DNA of 5,801 nt, taken from positions 1 to 5,801 of the forward strand of contig CAMJRV010000179.1 of assembly GCA_946408315.1 (NCBI GenBank), given 5' to 3'. The position numbers were made by a program, and so were the translations under genes. The notes beneath the pieces were generated by a model. That model made no database searches. It was given only the letters and a program-made list of their open reading frames with translations, and was not told the origin of the DNA. The DNA is from an uncultured Bacillota bacterium. GTDB taxonomy: Bacteria; Bacillota; Clostridia; Peptostreptococcales; Anaerovoracaceae. The first letter of the stretch is position 1. Each line of letters starts with the position of its first letter. Shown here piece by piece: positions 1 to 4,529 of the stretch.

Positions 1-872
1 ACGCGTCCGGCGACGTGACCGTTACCGCTGCAAAGACAAACAGCTCCACCTTGTCCGCTGCCGCGCAGGCTCTTGTCGGCAGCCACCCGATATTCACCCT
101 CAGCGTCACCAGCGGCGGCAGCGCCATCTCCCGGTTCGGCGGCGACGTGACGGTGTCCGTCCCGTATACCCCTACGACGGGCGAGGACACAAACGCTATC
201 GTCATTTACTACATTGCCGCCGACGGCACACCCACGCTGGTGCCGGACGCGCGTTATGACGCCGCGACGGGCACGGTGGTCTTTACCACGACGCACTTCT
301 CAACCTATGCGGTGGGCTACAACAAGGTCAGCTTCACCGATGTGAGTGCTAAGGCGTGGTATGCCGATGCCGTGACCTTTCTCTCGGCGCGGGGCGTCAC
401 CTCCGGCACGACGGCGACAACTTTCAGTCCCGACGCGACGCTGACGCGCGGCCAGTTCGTCACCATGCTCCTGCGGGCATATGGCGTGGCAACGGTGACG
501 AACCCGACGGACAACTTCACGGACGCGGGAAACACCTACTACACCGGTTATCTCGCGGCGGCGAAGAAGCTGGGCATTACCAGCGGCGTGGGCAACAACA
601 GGTTTGCGCCCGACAACGCCATCACCCGCCAGGAGATGTTCACGCTGCTGTACAACGCGCTCAAGGTACTCGACAAGCTGCCTGCTGGCGCATACGGTAA
701 GACACTTTCCAGCTTCACGGACAGCGGCAGCGTCGCCTCTTGGGCGACGGACGCCATGACTGCGCTGGTCAAGGCCGGGACGGTCACGGGCAGCAAAGGA
801 ACGCTCAACTCGACCGGCACCACCACCCGTGCAGAAATGGCGCAGGTGCTGTACAATCTGCTGGGAAAATAA
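1..872 (+). CDS. SLH-domain cell-surface protein (C-terminal part, 5' end outside window)
   Basis: The reading frame is open to the left edge (first full codon at 3) and ends at TAA 870-872, so only the last 290 residues are seen. The GTG at 15 is merely internal. Counting from that GTG, residues 20-100 form a beta-rich segment (FGGDVTVSVPY, then IVIYYIAADG and TGTVVFTTTHFSTYAVGY), a module often found just before SLH repeats in clostridial surface proteins. Three SLH repeats follow at about 104-160 (SFTDV, WYADAV, TRGQFV), 165-220 (NFTDA, ITRQEM) and 230-285 (SFTDS, TTRAEM, ending LYNLLGK). SLH repeats bind secondary cell-wall polymer, so the protein is probably anchored in the wall or S-layer. 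The third repeat is the most divergent: its usual FxP motif is replaced by GTLNSTG. The coding DNA is clearly GC-richer than the rest of the window. The biochemical role of the missing N-terminal part is unknown. Confidence 0.93.
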   Translation, partial: ASGDVTVTAAKTNSSTLSAAAQALVGSHPIFTLSVTSGGSAISRFGGDVTVSVPYTPTTGEDTNAIVIYYIAADGTPTLVPDARYDAATGTVVFTTTHFSTYAVGYNKVSFTDVSAKAWYADAVTFLSARGVTSGTTATTFSPDATLTRGQFVTMLLRAYGVATVTNPTDNFTDAGNTYYTGYLAAAKKLGITSGVGNNRFAPDNAITRQEMFTLLYNALKVLDKLPAGAYGKTLSSFTDSGSVASWATDAMTALVKAGTVTGSKGTLNSTGTTTRAEMAQVLYNLLGK

Positions 873-951
873 CGACAGTTTGCTACGGAATGGGGACGCA
901 AAGCCATAGGGTCTAAGACGCTTTATGAGCGTTACGACAGCTTGGCTACCA
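872..951 (+). ncRNA. Partial or degenerate c-di-GMP-I (GEMM) riboswitch-like aptamer
   Basis: The run GGGGACGCAAAGCC (892-905), then GGGTCTAAG (909-917), a small P3-like hairpin ACGCT-TTATG-AGCGT (918-932) and the tail GCTTGGCTACC (940-950) follow the order and conserved letters of the class I cyclic di-GMP aptamer. In that family these segments form the ligand pocket and the closing helix. The canonical 5' strand, of the GGCAAACC type, is not visible. In its place stands TTTGC (879-883), which could instead pair with GCAAA at 898-902. The element starts at the SLH stop codon and ends nine bases before a terminator hairpin, the usual aptamer-plus-terminator layout, but no intact gene follows closely. 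It may be a broken or rearranged riboswitch. The family assignment rests on recognised motifs, not a covariance search. Confidence 0.6.
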
Positions 952-959
952 GAAGTCAC

Positions 960-994
960 AAAAGCCTGCCCTGTTTGAGGGCAGGCTTTTAAGC
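960..994 (+). terminator. Strong intrinsic terminator
   Basis: A perfect 13-bp stem, AAAAGCCTGCCCT (960-972) with AGGGCAGGCTTTT (978-990), closes a five-base loop GTTTG. The T run is short (four T inside the stem, then AAG). It ends the SLH transcript and could also be the expression platform of the aptamer-like element just upstream. Confidence 0.85.
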
Positions 995-1250
995 GACCTG
1001 TAAAGCTCCAATTGAGCATGACATTTACTCAAGTTCGTCAAAAACAGCGATAGTTTTCAACAGTTAAAACTGCGCTTGTTTATGATAAATCTTTTTTTAC
1101 TATTTTAAGAAAATGGCTTAGATGCTTGATTTTTTAAAGTGATATATCCTTTTATTGCTTTCAGAGGGGCAAGCGCAGCCTGCGTTGCGCAATCAAAACC
1201 AAAAAAGTTTATGGACTCGAACCGACGGAGGTGAGAGTCAAATCTATGTA
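991..1250. other. AT-rich intergenic stretch without a recognisable gene
   Basis: No convincing reading frame on either strand. The only structures seen are an imperfect hairpin at 1046-1076 (AGCG plus AGTTTT pairing with AAAACT plus CGCT, followed by TGTTT) and a small GC-rich hairpin around 1170-1190 (CGCA-GCC-TGCG). Base composition drops sharply compared with the SLH gene. Confidence 0.6.
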
Positions 1251-1279
1251 GTGAACTATAATTGTTGTTATGGTATAAT
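1251..1279 (+). promoter_or_regulatory. Extended -10 promoter for the broken small gene and the SHOCT-like gene
   Basis: TGGTATAAT (1271-1279) is a perfect TATAAT box with the extended TGn motif. The -35 at 17-bp spacing is weak (GTGAAC, 1251-1256), which is typical of extended -10 promoters. Transcription would start near 1286, upstream of the AAGGAG at 1305-1310. Confidence 0.6.
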
Positions 1280-1319
1280 ATGGTAGATTACTTTCCCTAT
1301 AAATAAGGAGCTTTATAGA

Positions 1320-1445
1320 CTGATATTATTTATATATAAGGGGGAATCTTATGAAATACATATCATTGATGCAGAAAGTGATAAAGTCAAAAATTATACT
1401 ATCCAGGAACTGAGTAATGGTGAATATAAGGATGGTAATGCTTGA
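1320..1445 (+). pseudogene. N-terminal part of a frameshifted small hypothetical gene
   Basis: This frame reads a very protein-like stretch, with GESYEIHIIDAESD and then KNYTIQELSNGEYKDGNA, before stopping at TGA 1443-1445. The next frame then continues in the same acidic style from DVEDATEFEAS (codon 1444). Skipping the single T at 1443 would join both into one protein of about 107 residues. An AAGGAG (1305-1310) sits nine bases before CTG 1320, where an original start codon may have been; there is no ATG in this frame. So the gene looks doubly damaged (start and frame), unless it uses a CTG start and a +1 shift. The product is not recognised. A competing ATG at 1351 with a good AAGGGGG site gives only a 20-codon peptide ending at 1413. 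Confidence 0.5.
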
Positions 1446-1641
1446 TGTTGAGGATGCCACTGAATTTGAAGCCTCTAAAGAAAAAGTAACCTTATTCTAT
1501 TATGATTTAGCTGGAAAAAAACTCATCCCTATAGAATCATCATCTGCAAAAATATTTAATCCTCAATGGATAGATGATTTTACAATTGAATTTGATAATC
1601 CAAAAGGTCAAGACAGATTAAGATATAGTCTGAAGGACTGA
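1417..1641 (+). CDS. Hypothetical protein, C-terminal fragment of the frameshifted gene
   Basis: This is a 74-codon open frame from ATG 1417 to TGA 1639-1641, with a modest AGGA (1405-1408) eight bases before the ATG. The first eight or so residues (MVNIRMVM) are out of frame with the better upstream coding sequence and look spurious. From about codon 1444 the sequence is acidic and soluble-looking (DVEDATEFEASKEKV, LFYYDLAGKKLIPIES, WIDDFTIEFDNPKGQDR). It has no signal peptide or membrane segment and matches no family I recognise. An automated annotation would call it a small hypothetical protein. I think it is more likely the distal part of the gene that starts near 1320. It lies 50 bases before the next gene and is probably on the same transcript. 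Confidence 0.45.
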   Translation: MVNIRMVMLDVEDATEFEASKEKVTLFYYDLAGKKLIPIESSSAKIFNPQWIDDFTIEFDNPKGQDRLRYSLKD

Positions 1642-1674
1642 TTTACATGGGCGTAGAGCCTCAATACGGTGAAT

Positions 1675-1682
1675 AAGGAGGT
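1675..1682 (+). promoter_or_regulatory. Shine-Dalgarno site fixing the start of the next gene at 1692
   Basis: AAGGAGGT touches the first in-frame ATG (1683), which is too close for initiation, and lies nine bases before the second ATG (1692). The second ATG is therefore the start. Confidence 0.8.
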
Positions 1683-1691
1683 ATGTTAATC

Positions 1692-2072
1692 ATGACAGCA
1701 ATCGCGCTAGTTCTATCTTTTGTCGTGCCTTACGGTTTGGTTATGCTGATCTTGTTTTTTATTATAAAGGCAGCAGTTAAGGCCGCGTTTGAAGATAAAA
1801 TGGAGAGAATAGATGCAGTTCTCCGTCAAAAAAATGATGATGTAATCGATGCTAATGATGTGATCAAGCTGCGGAATTTTGGTATTCTGAGCGACGACGA
1901 ACTGGAAGAAGCCGCTGAATTGTATCAAGCGGCAAAAGAAAGAGAGGAAAATCACAAAGCGTTTATCAAATATGAAAAAGTGCTTTCCGAATTGAAAGAG
2001 ATAGGCTATCTCAATGACGAGCAGTATATGGATAAAAGCAATGCGCTGAAAAAGTACTGTAATATTGAGTAG
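1692..2072 (+). CDS. Small membrane-anchored protein with two SHOCT-like helical hairpins
   Basis: 126 residues, ATG 1692 to TAG 2070-2072. Residues 4-26 are a hydrophobic N-terminal helix (IALVLSFVVPYGLVMLILFF), followed by KAAVKAAFEDK, so the charged remainder is probably cytoplasmic. The soluble part holds two related helical hairpins: LRNFGILSDDELEEAAELYQ (60-79) and LKEIGYLNDEQYMDKSNALK (101-120). Both follow the L-x-x-x-G-x-L-x-D-E pattern of the SHOCT (short C-terminal) domain, which occurs at the ends of many unrelated bacterial membrane proteins and is thought to mediate oligomerisation or binding. The linker (80-98) is highly charged and probably helical. There is no catalytic motif. 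The gene follows the frameshifted one by 50 bases without its own obvious promoter. No terminator is visible after it. The family call is from pattern only. Confidence 0.8.
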   Translation: MTAIALVLSFVVPYGLVMLILFFIIKAAVKAAFEDKMERIDAVLRQKNDDVIDANDVIKLRNFGILSDDELEEAAELYQAAKEREENHKAFIKYEKVLSELKEIGYLNDEQYMDKSNALKKYCNIE

Positions 2073-2136
2073 GGGAATGTTTGATTTTGAAGACTTAATC
2101 TTCATTAAGCTCTGAAACGTCCATTCCTGGTCAGAT

Positions 2137-2165
2137 TTGCCTTTGCTGTTTATCTATGTTATAAT
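2137..2165 (+). promoter_or_regulatory. Sigma-A type promoter for the rplY leader
   Basis: TTGCCT (2137-2142), a 17-base spacer and TATAAT (2160-2165), with an extended TGT directly before the -10. Start of transcription is expected near 2172, about 190 bases before the L25 start codon. Confidence 0.8.
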
Positions 2166-2202
2166 ACCTGTATATTAAATAAGAAAAAGAACCGTCTTTA
2201 TC

Positions 2203-2260
2203 AAGAAGGGCTTTAGGTATCCACCGCATGGTGTTGTCTGAAAGGCCCTTCTTTTATATT
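2203..2260 (+). terminator. Terminator-like hairpin within the rplY leader (possible attenuator)
   Basis: AAGAAGGGC (2203-2211) pairs with GCCCTTCTT (2245-2253). TTT (2212-2214) and AAA (2241-2243) extend the stem around a bulged G2244, and TTTATATTAT follows. The apical region carries an inner CACC-GCAT-GGTG hairpin (2222-2233). It begins only some 30 bases after the expected transcription start and lies upstream of the L25 gene, so it may attenuate that gene or end a small independent RNA of about 85 bases. Confidence 0.6.
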
Positions 2261-2264
2261 ATCG

Positions 2265-2330
2265 CCTATATGGCCATACTAGCTGTATAGGAAGGCTATG
2301 GAGTTCAATCTGCACTATGTGGATTGAAAC
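2265..2330 (+). promoter_or_regulatory. Structured 5' UTR of rplY, including a CRISPR-repeat-like inverted repeat
   Basis: Two further hairpins can be drawn between the attenuator-like stem and the ribosome binding site. CCTATA (2265-2270) pairs with TATAGG (2286-2291). TTCAATC (2304-2310) pairs with GATTGAA (2322-2328), enclosing CAC-TAT-GTG (2313-2321). The second ends in GTGGATTGAAAC, which resembles the 3' end of several CRISPR repeats, but no second copy exists in the window. Function unknown. Confidence 0.4.
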
Positions 2331-2362
2331 ATAAATATTCAATAATTCAGGAGGGAAAAAAC

Positions 2363-2944
2363 ATGGATATCATTACAGTGCAAAAACGTGATGCCGCGGC
2401 AAAAGCCAAGCAGCTAAGGCGCTCCGGGCTTATACCGGCCAATATTTTCGGCGGAACGCTTCCGGAGTCAATTTCTATCCAAATTGATGAAGCGACTGCA
2501 CGCAAGCTGGTTCGCCTTAAACGGGAAGGCAGCAAGCTGCGGCTGACTCTGGATGACCAGGTCATTCCGGTGCAGATTAAAGAAAAAACCCAGGACACTT
2601 TGAGCCAGGAAATCATTCACATCAGCTTTCAGGCGTTGAGAGCCGATCAAAAAGTCAACAGCGTTATTCATATCCTGTTGAAGAACATCGACACAGTAAC
2701 GGGGATACTGGAAAGGATTATGCTTGAAATCCCTTACGCATCTCTTCCGGCTGATATGATTGACACCATAACCATTGATCTTGAAGGCATACGGGTCGGC
2801 AGCGTTTTAACAGTCGGCGACATTCCCGAACTGCAAAACGAGAAAATCGATTTGCAGGTTGATGGGGACAGCATTATCTTGCGAATCAATGACAAAAACC
2901 GCGCCGCAGTACAGTCCCAAGTACAGTTTCAAGAAGAGTCTTAA
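2363..2944 (+). CDS. rplY: 50S ribosomal protein L25 (TL5/CTC family, two-domain form)
   Basis: 193 residues. ATG 2363 is chosen over upstream in-frame codons because AGGAGGG (2349-2355) lies seven bases before it. The N-terminal domain (about 1-92) shows the L25 pattern: an ITVQKRD opening, AKAKQLRRSGLIPANIFGG (in place of the usual GKgaaRrLRreGxIPavvYG) and SISIQID. QEIIHISFQALRADQKV (82-98) matches the canonical DFLHVDLxxLxxgekV junction. The C-terminal CTC/TL5 beta domain follows (about 99-178), with LEIPYASLPADMIDTITIDL and GIRVGSVLTVGDIP. Proteins of this family bind 5S rRNA in the large ribosomal subunit, and in Bacillus the homologue (Ctc) is stress-induced. Length is a little under the usual 200-220 residues. 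It is a single-gene unit with its own promoter, structured leader and terminator. The GKG motif is degraded to AKA, so this may be a divergent or second copy. Confidence 0.93.
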   Translation: MDIITVQKRDAAAKAKQLRRSGLIPANIFGGTLPESISIQIDEATARKLVRLKREGSKLRLTLDDQVIPVQIKEKTQDTLSQEIIHISFQALRADQKVNSVIHILLKNIDTVTGILERIMLEIPYASLPADMIDTITIDLEGIRVGSVLTVGDIPELQNEKIDLQVDGDSIILRINDKNRAAVQSQVQFQEES

Positions 2945-2992
2945 CACATAGTCATAGGCTCAATTGATATTATTTATGTACACACGATGAAG

Positions 2993-3030
2993 AATCCGGA
3001 ATCTGGTAAATCAGGTTCCGGATTTTTTCT
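2993..3030 (+). terminator. Intrinsic terminator of rplY
   Basis: A 13-bp stem runs from AATCCGGAATCTG (2993-3005) to CAGGTTCCGGATT (3012-3024), with one T-G wobble and loop GTAAAT, followed by TTTTCT. It lies 48 bases after the L25 stop. Confidence 0.9.
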
Positions 3031-3031
3031 A

Positions 3032-3235
3032 TACATGTGAGAGTTGGGGGTGAATCTTGGCATATATATTGCAATTTATAAAGTTATATGTCGGAGTTAT
3101 AAAAAATCTGGAATTCCCGGATGCCCTTGATGAATCAAGAAGGGATCGTAAATCTTGATGTAAATTCGAATCGTTGATGCCGACTTGCATCGAATTTATC
3201 ATGCACTGCTTGTAACCAAAACTTTTTGAACTCAT
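3032..3235 (-). CDS. Doubtful small hypothetical protein
   Basis: A 68-codon frame from CAT 3233-3235 (ATG on the minus strand) to its stop at 3029-3031. A purine-rich GAGGAGGAG (complement of 3247-3255) sits about 11 bases upstream, a little farther than ideal, and is the main argument for it. The product (opening MSSKSFGYKQCMINSMQVGI) has no recognisable domain, membrane segment or signal peptide. Its codons overlap several inverted repeats, so the frame could be chance within regulatory DNA. No promoter was identified for it. It could equally be the remnant of a longer gene. Confidence 0.25.
3161..3198. repeat. Inverted repeat / hairpin
   Basis: TAAATTCGA (3161-3169) and TCGAATTTA (3190-3198) form a perfect 9-bp inverted repeat around 20 bases, inside which GATGC (3176-3180) can pair with GCATC (3187-3191) as an alternative. 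There is no T run, so it is not a terminator. It lies within the doubtful minus-strand ORF. Confidence 0.55.
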
Positions 3236-3290
3236 ATTTAATGAATCTCCTCCTCAAATTTTAAATGATTAACTTAAAGTTTTGGTTACA
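3211..3290. repeat. Perfect 15-bp inverted repeat separated by 50 bases
   Basis: TGTAACCAAAACTTT (3211-3225) is the exact reverse complement of AAAGTTTTGGTTACA (3276-3290). The loop contains the purine-rich GAGGAGGAG and ATG of the minus-strand ORF. The right arm ends 62 bases before the plus-strand gene at 3353. It may be a paired operator, a long RNA hairpin, or the ends of a small mobile remnant. Confidence 0.8.
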
Positions 3291-3339
3291 AAAGTGTGCA
3301 GACAAAATAAAGCCGGAGGACCTTTCCAAATTGCTTTAC

Positions 3340-3344
3340 GGAGG
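3340..3344 (+). promoter_or_regulatory. Shine-Dalgarno site fixing the start at 3353
   Basis: GGAGG is two bases from the first in-frame ATG (3347) but eight bases from the second (3353), so the second is the likely start. Confidence 0.7.
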
Positions 3345-3352
3345 ATATGATT

Positions 3353-3577
3353 ATGAATCAGGCGGAACTATATAAAATACTGAAATCTACCGTTATCTTT
3401 ACAATTGTTTTCGGAGCGATCAACCTTGGAATCGTGCAGTTCATACAGCAGATAAAACCGCGGCAGGTCAACTATATGGATGAAATCATATTTGCGCTGT
3501 GCACAGGGCTCTTTTATGGTATGATTAAAATTTTTAATCATAAAAACGCCAAAAATAAGCCGTCTGCCAAGCAATAG
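3353..3577 (+). CDS. Small two-helix membrane protein of unknown function
   Basis: 74 residues, ATG 3353 to TAG 3575-3577, with GGAGG eight bases upstream. Two hydrophobic segments are clear: residues 12-31 (STVIFTIVFGAINLGIVQFI) and about 44-61 (EIIFALCTGLFYGMIKIF). They are separated by a short polar loop (QQIKPRQVNYMD) and followed by a basic tail (NHKNAKNKPSAKQ). By the positive-inside rule, the basic loop and tail give conflicting signals, so topology is uncertain. No family is recognised and there is no catalytic or metal-binding motif. It stands alone between the L25 unit and the convergent minus-strand operon, with 22 bases between its stop and the opposing stop and no clear terminator in the gap. 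A 21-base near-palindrome lies within its codons at 3521-3541. Confidence 0.75.
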   Translation: MNQAELYKILKSTVIFTIVFGAINLGIVQFIQQIKPRQVNYMDEIIFALCTGLFYGMIKIFNHKNAKNKPSAKQ

Positions 3578-3599
3578 CGCTCCTTTTCAATCTGTGGAC

Positions 3600-4499
3600 T
3601 TAAGAAGAAAAGAGAAAATCTTTAATATTTTGCAGGACTTTTTTGCTGAGACGTTTTGTTCCCTGAACAGAAGAGCCGGACGGCTTATTCACGCAGAATA
3701 CATTGGGAAATGAAACGATCTCCCCGGAAGCATCCCCTGACGCCATCACGGTATCGCAAAGAAAATAGTTGTCTTTGTTTGAAAGCCAATTTTTAAGCGC
3801 GTCCATGTCATGACAGGGCCCGATGGAGGTATTGATCAGTATTTTCCCGTTTCCAAACAGTTCGAATTCATGCTGGTGCAGGAGGATTGCGTTTCTGCTC
3901 AGGCAGGTGCAAAGAATATCAACCGTCTTTAAAAGCTCTTCCAGAGCCAGATACTGAAACCCTTCTTTTTCCGACTCCGGTTTCCGGGTTCGACTGTAAT
4001 AATACAGGTCTGATCCAAAAAACTGCAGCCCCTTACCAACCATTCGACCGCTTGTGCCAAGTCCTAAAATGCCAATCTTTGTACCGGTCAGTTCCACCGG
4101 TCTGTCTCTCCACTGCCGGCTGCCGAAGCCGTGCATTAAACGGACCAATTCGCTGACCACATATTCAACGACGCCCTCATCCCCGTAGTCGCGAACTCCC
4201 TTTACGGCAATCCCGCGCGTTTCCGCCGCGAGAATATCCACATTCGCGCTTTCCGGCGAGTAAAGGCTGCAGCACATACCGATATAGCGGATCTCCTTAC
4301 AGGAATGGATGACGCGAGCGTCTATGTTTGTAGTGTAGGATACCAGGACGGCGTCTGCATCGCCAATCCGCTGTATGATTTCTTCATTCCCCTTTGGCAG
4401 ATCCTGATACAATTTCACTTCATGGGCATAGGAAGAGAGGGAAGCTTTGGATGCCTGATCCAGGTTGACAGGCTCGATTGCGACTAGCTTTTGAAACAT
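3600..4499 (-). CDS. D-2-hydroxyacid dehydrogenase-fold protein lacking the catalytic triad
   Basis: 299 residues, ATG at 4497-4499 with AAGGAG (complement of 4509-4514) nine bases upstream. The N-terminal part (1-100) has the substrate-domain pattern (ADAVLVSYTTNIDARVI, then IRYIGMCCS). Residues 141-170 are the Rossmann core KIGILGLGTSGRMVGK, with the G146-x-G148-x-x-G151 fingerprint typical of this family. After the second strand it has SRTRK rather than an acidic residue, which suggests NADP rather than NAD. LEELLKTVDILCTCL (186-200) and KILINTSIG (219-227) match the usual landmarks, but the catalytic Arg of the INxxRG motif is Ile226. The Glu of the DVFxxEP motif is missing (DTVMASG, 249-255), and the TPH histidine motif reads NKPSG (271-275). 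Fold and cofactor binding are well supported; dehydrogenase activity is doubtful. It is the second gene of an operon, 30 bases after the TetM-like GTPase. The usual family length is 310-340. Confidence 0.85.
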   Translation of the reverse strand: MFQKLVAIEPVNLDQASKASLSSYAHEVKLYQDLPKGNEEIIQRIGDADAVLVSYTTNIDARVIHSCKEIRYIGMCCSLYSPESANVDILAAETRGIAVKGVRDYGDEGVVEYVVSELVRLMHGFGSRQWRDRPVELTGTKIGILGLGTSGRMVGKGLQFFGSDLYYYSRTRKPESEKEGFQYLALEELLKTVDILCTCLSRNAILLHQHEFELFGNGKILINTSIGPCHDMDALKNWLSNKDNYFLCDTVMASGDASGEIVSFPNVFCVNKPSGSSVQGTKRLSKKVLQNIKDFLFSS

Positions 4500-4529
4500 A
4501 TGGAAAATCTCCTTTCTGATTGCTTTTAT

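Noticed and set aside
300..1019. Long minus-strand open frame opposite the SLH gene
   Set aside because: It is the antisense of GC-rich coding DNA and runs through the aptamer and terminator. The product is Arg-rich and has no family resemblance, while the plus strand encodes clear SLH repeats.
1213..1223. GGACTCGAACC, the reverse complement of a tRNA T-loop (GGTTCGAGTCC)
   Set aside because: The flanking bases do not form a T-stem or acceptor stem and no anticodon arm is visible. At most it is a worn attachment-site remnant, which cannot be supported.
1351..1413. 20-codon peptide with a good ribosome site (AAGGGGG before ATG 1351)
   Set aside because: The overlapping frame is much more protein-like, and this peptide (MKYISLMQKVIKSKIILSRN) looks like its shadow. 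It could still be translated.
2088..2109. Overlapping small hairpins TGAAGA/TCTTCA and CTTAAT/ATTAAG after the SHOCT-like gene
   Set aside because: They are short and AT-rich, mutually exclusive and have no T run, so a terminator cannot be claimed.
2200..3144. Shared 11-mer ATCAAGAAGGG at 2200-2210 and 3134-3144
   Set aside because: The flanks do not match and an 11-base match in low-complexity purine-rich DNA is plausible by chance.
3521..3541. 21-base near-perfect palindrome ATGATTAAAA-T-TTTTAATCAT
   Set aside because: It lies inside the coding sequence of the two-helix protein and consists mostly of A and T, with no GC stem. Chance or codon content (MIKIFNH) explains it well enough.
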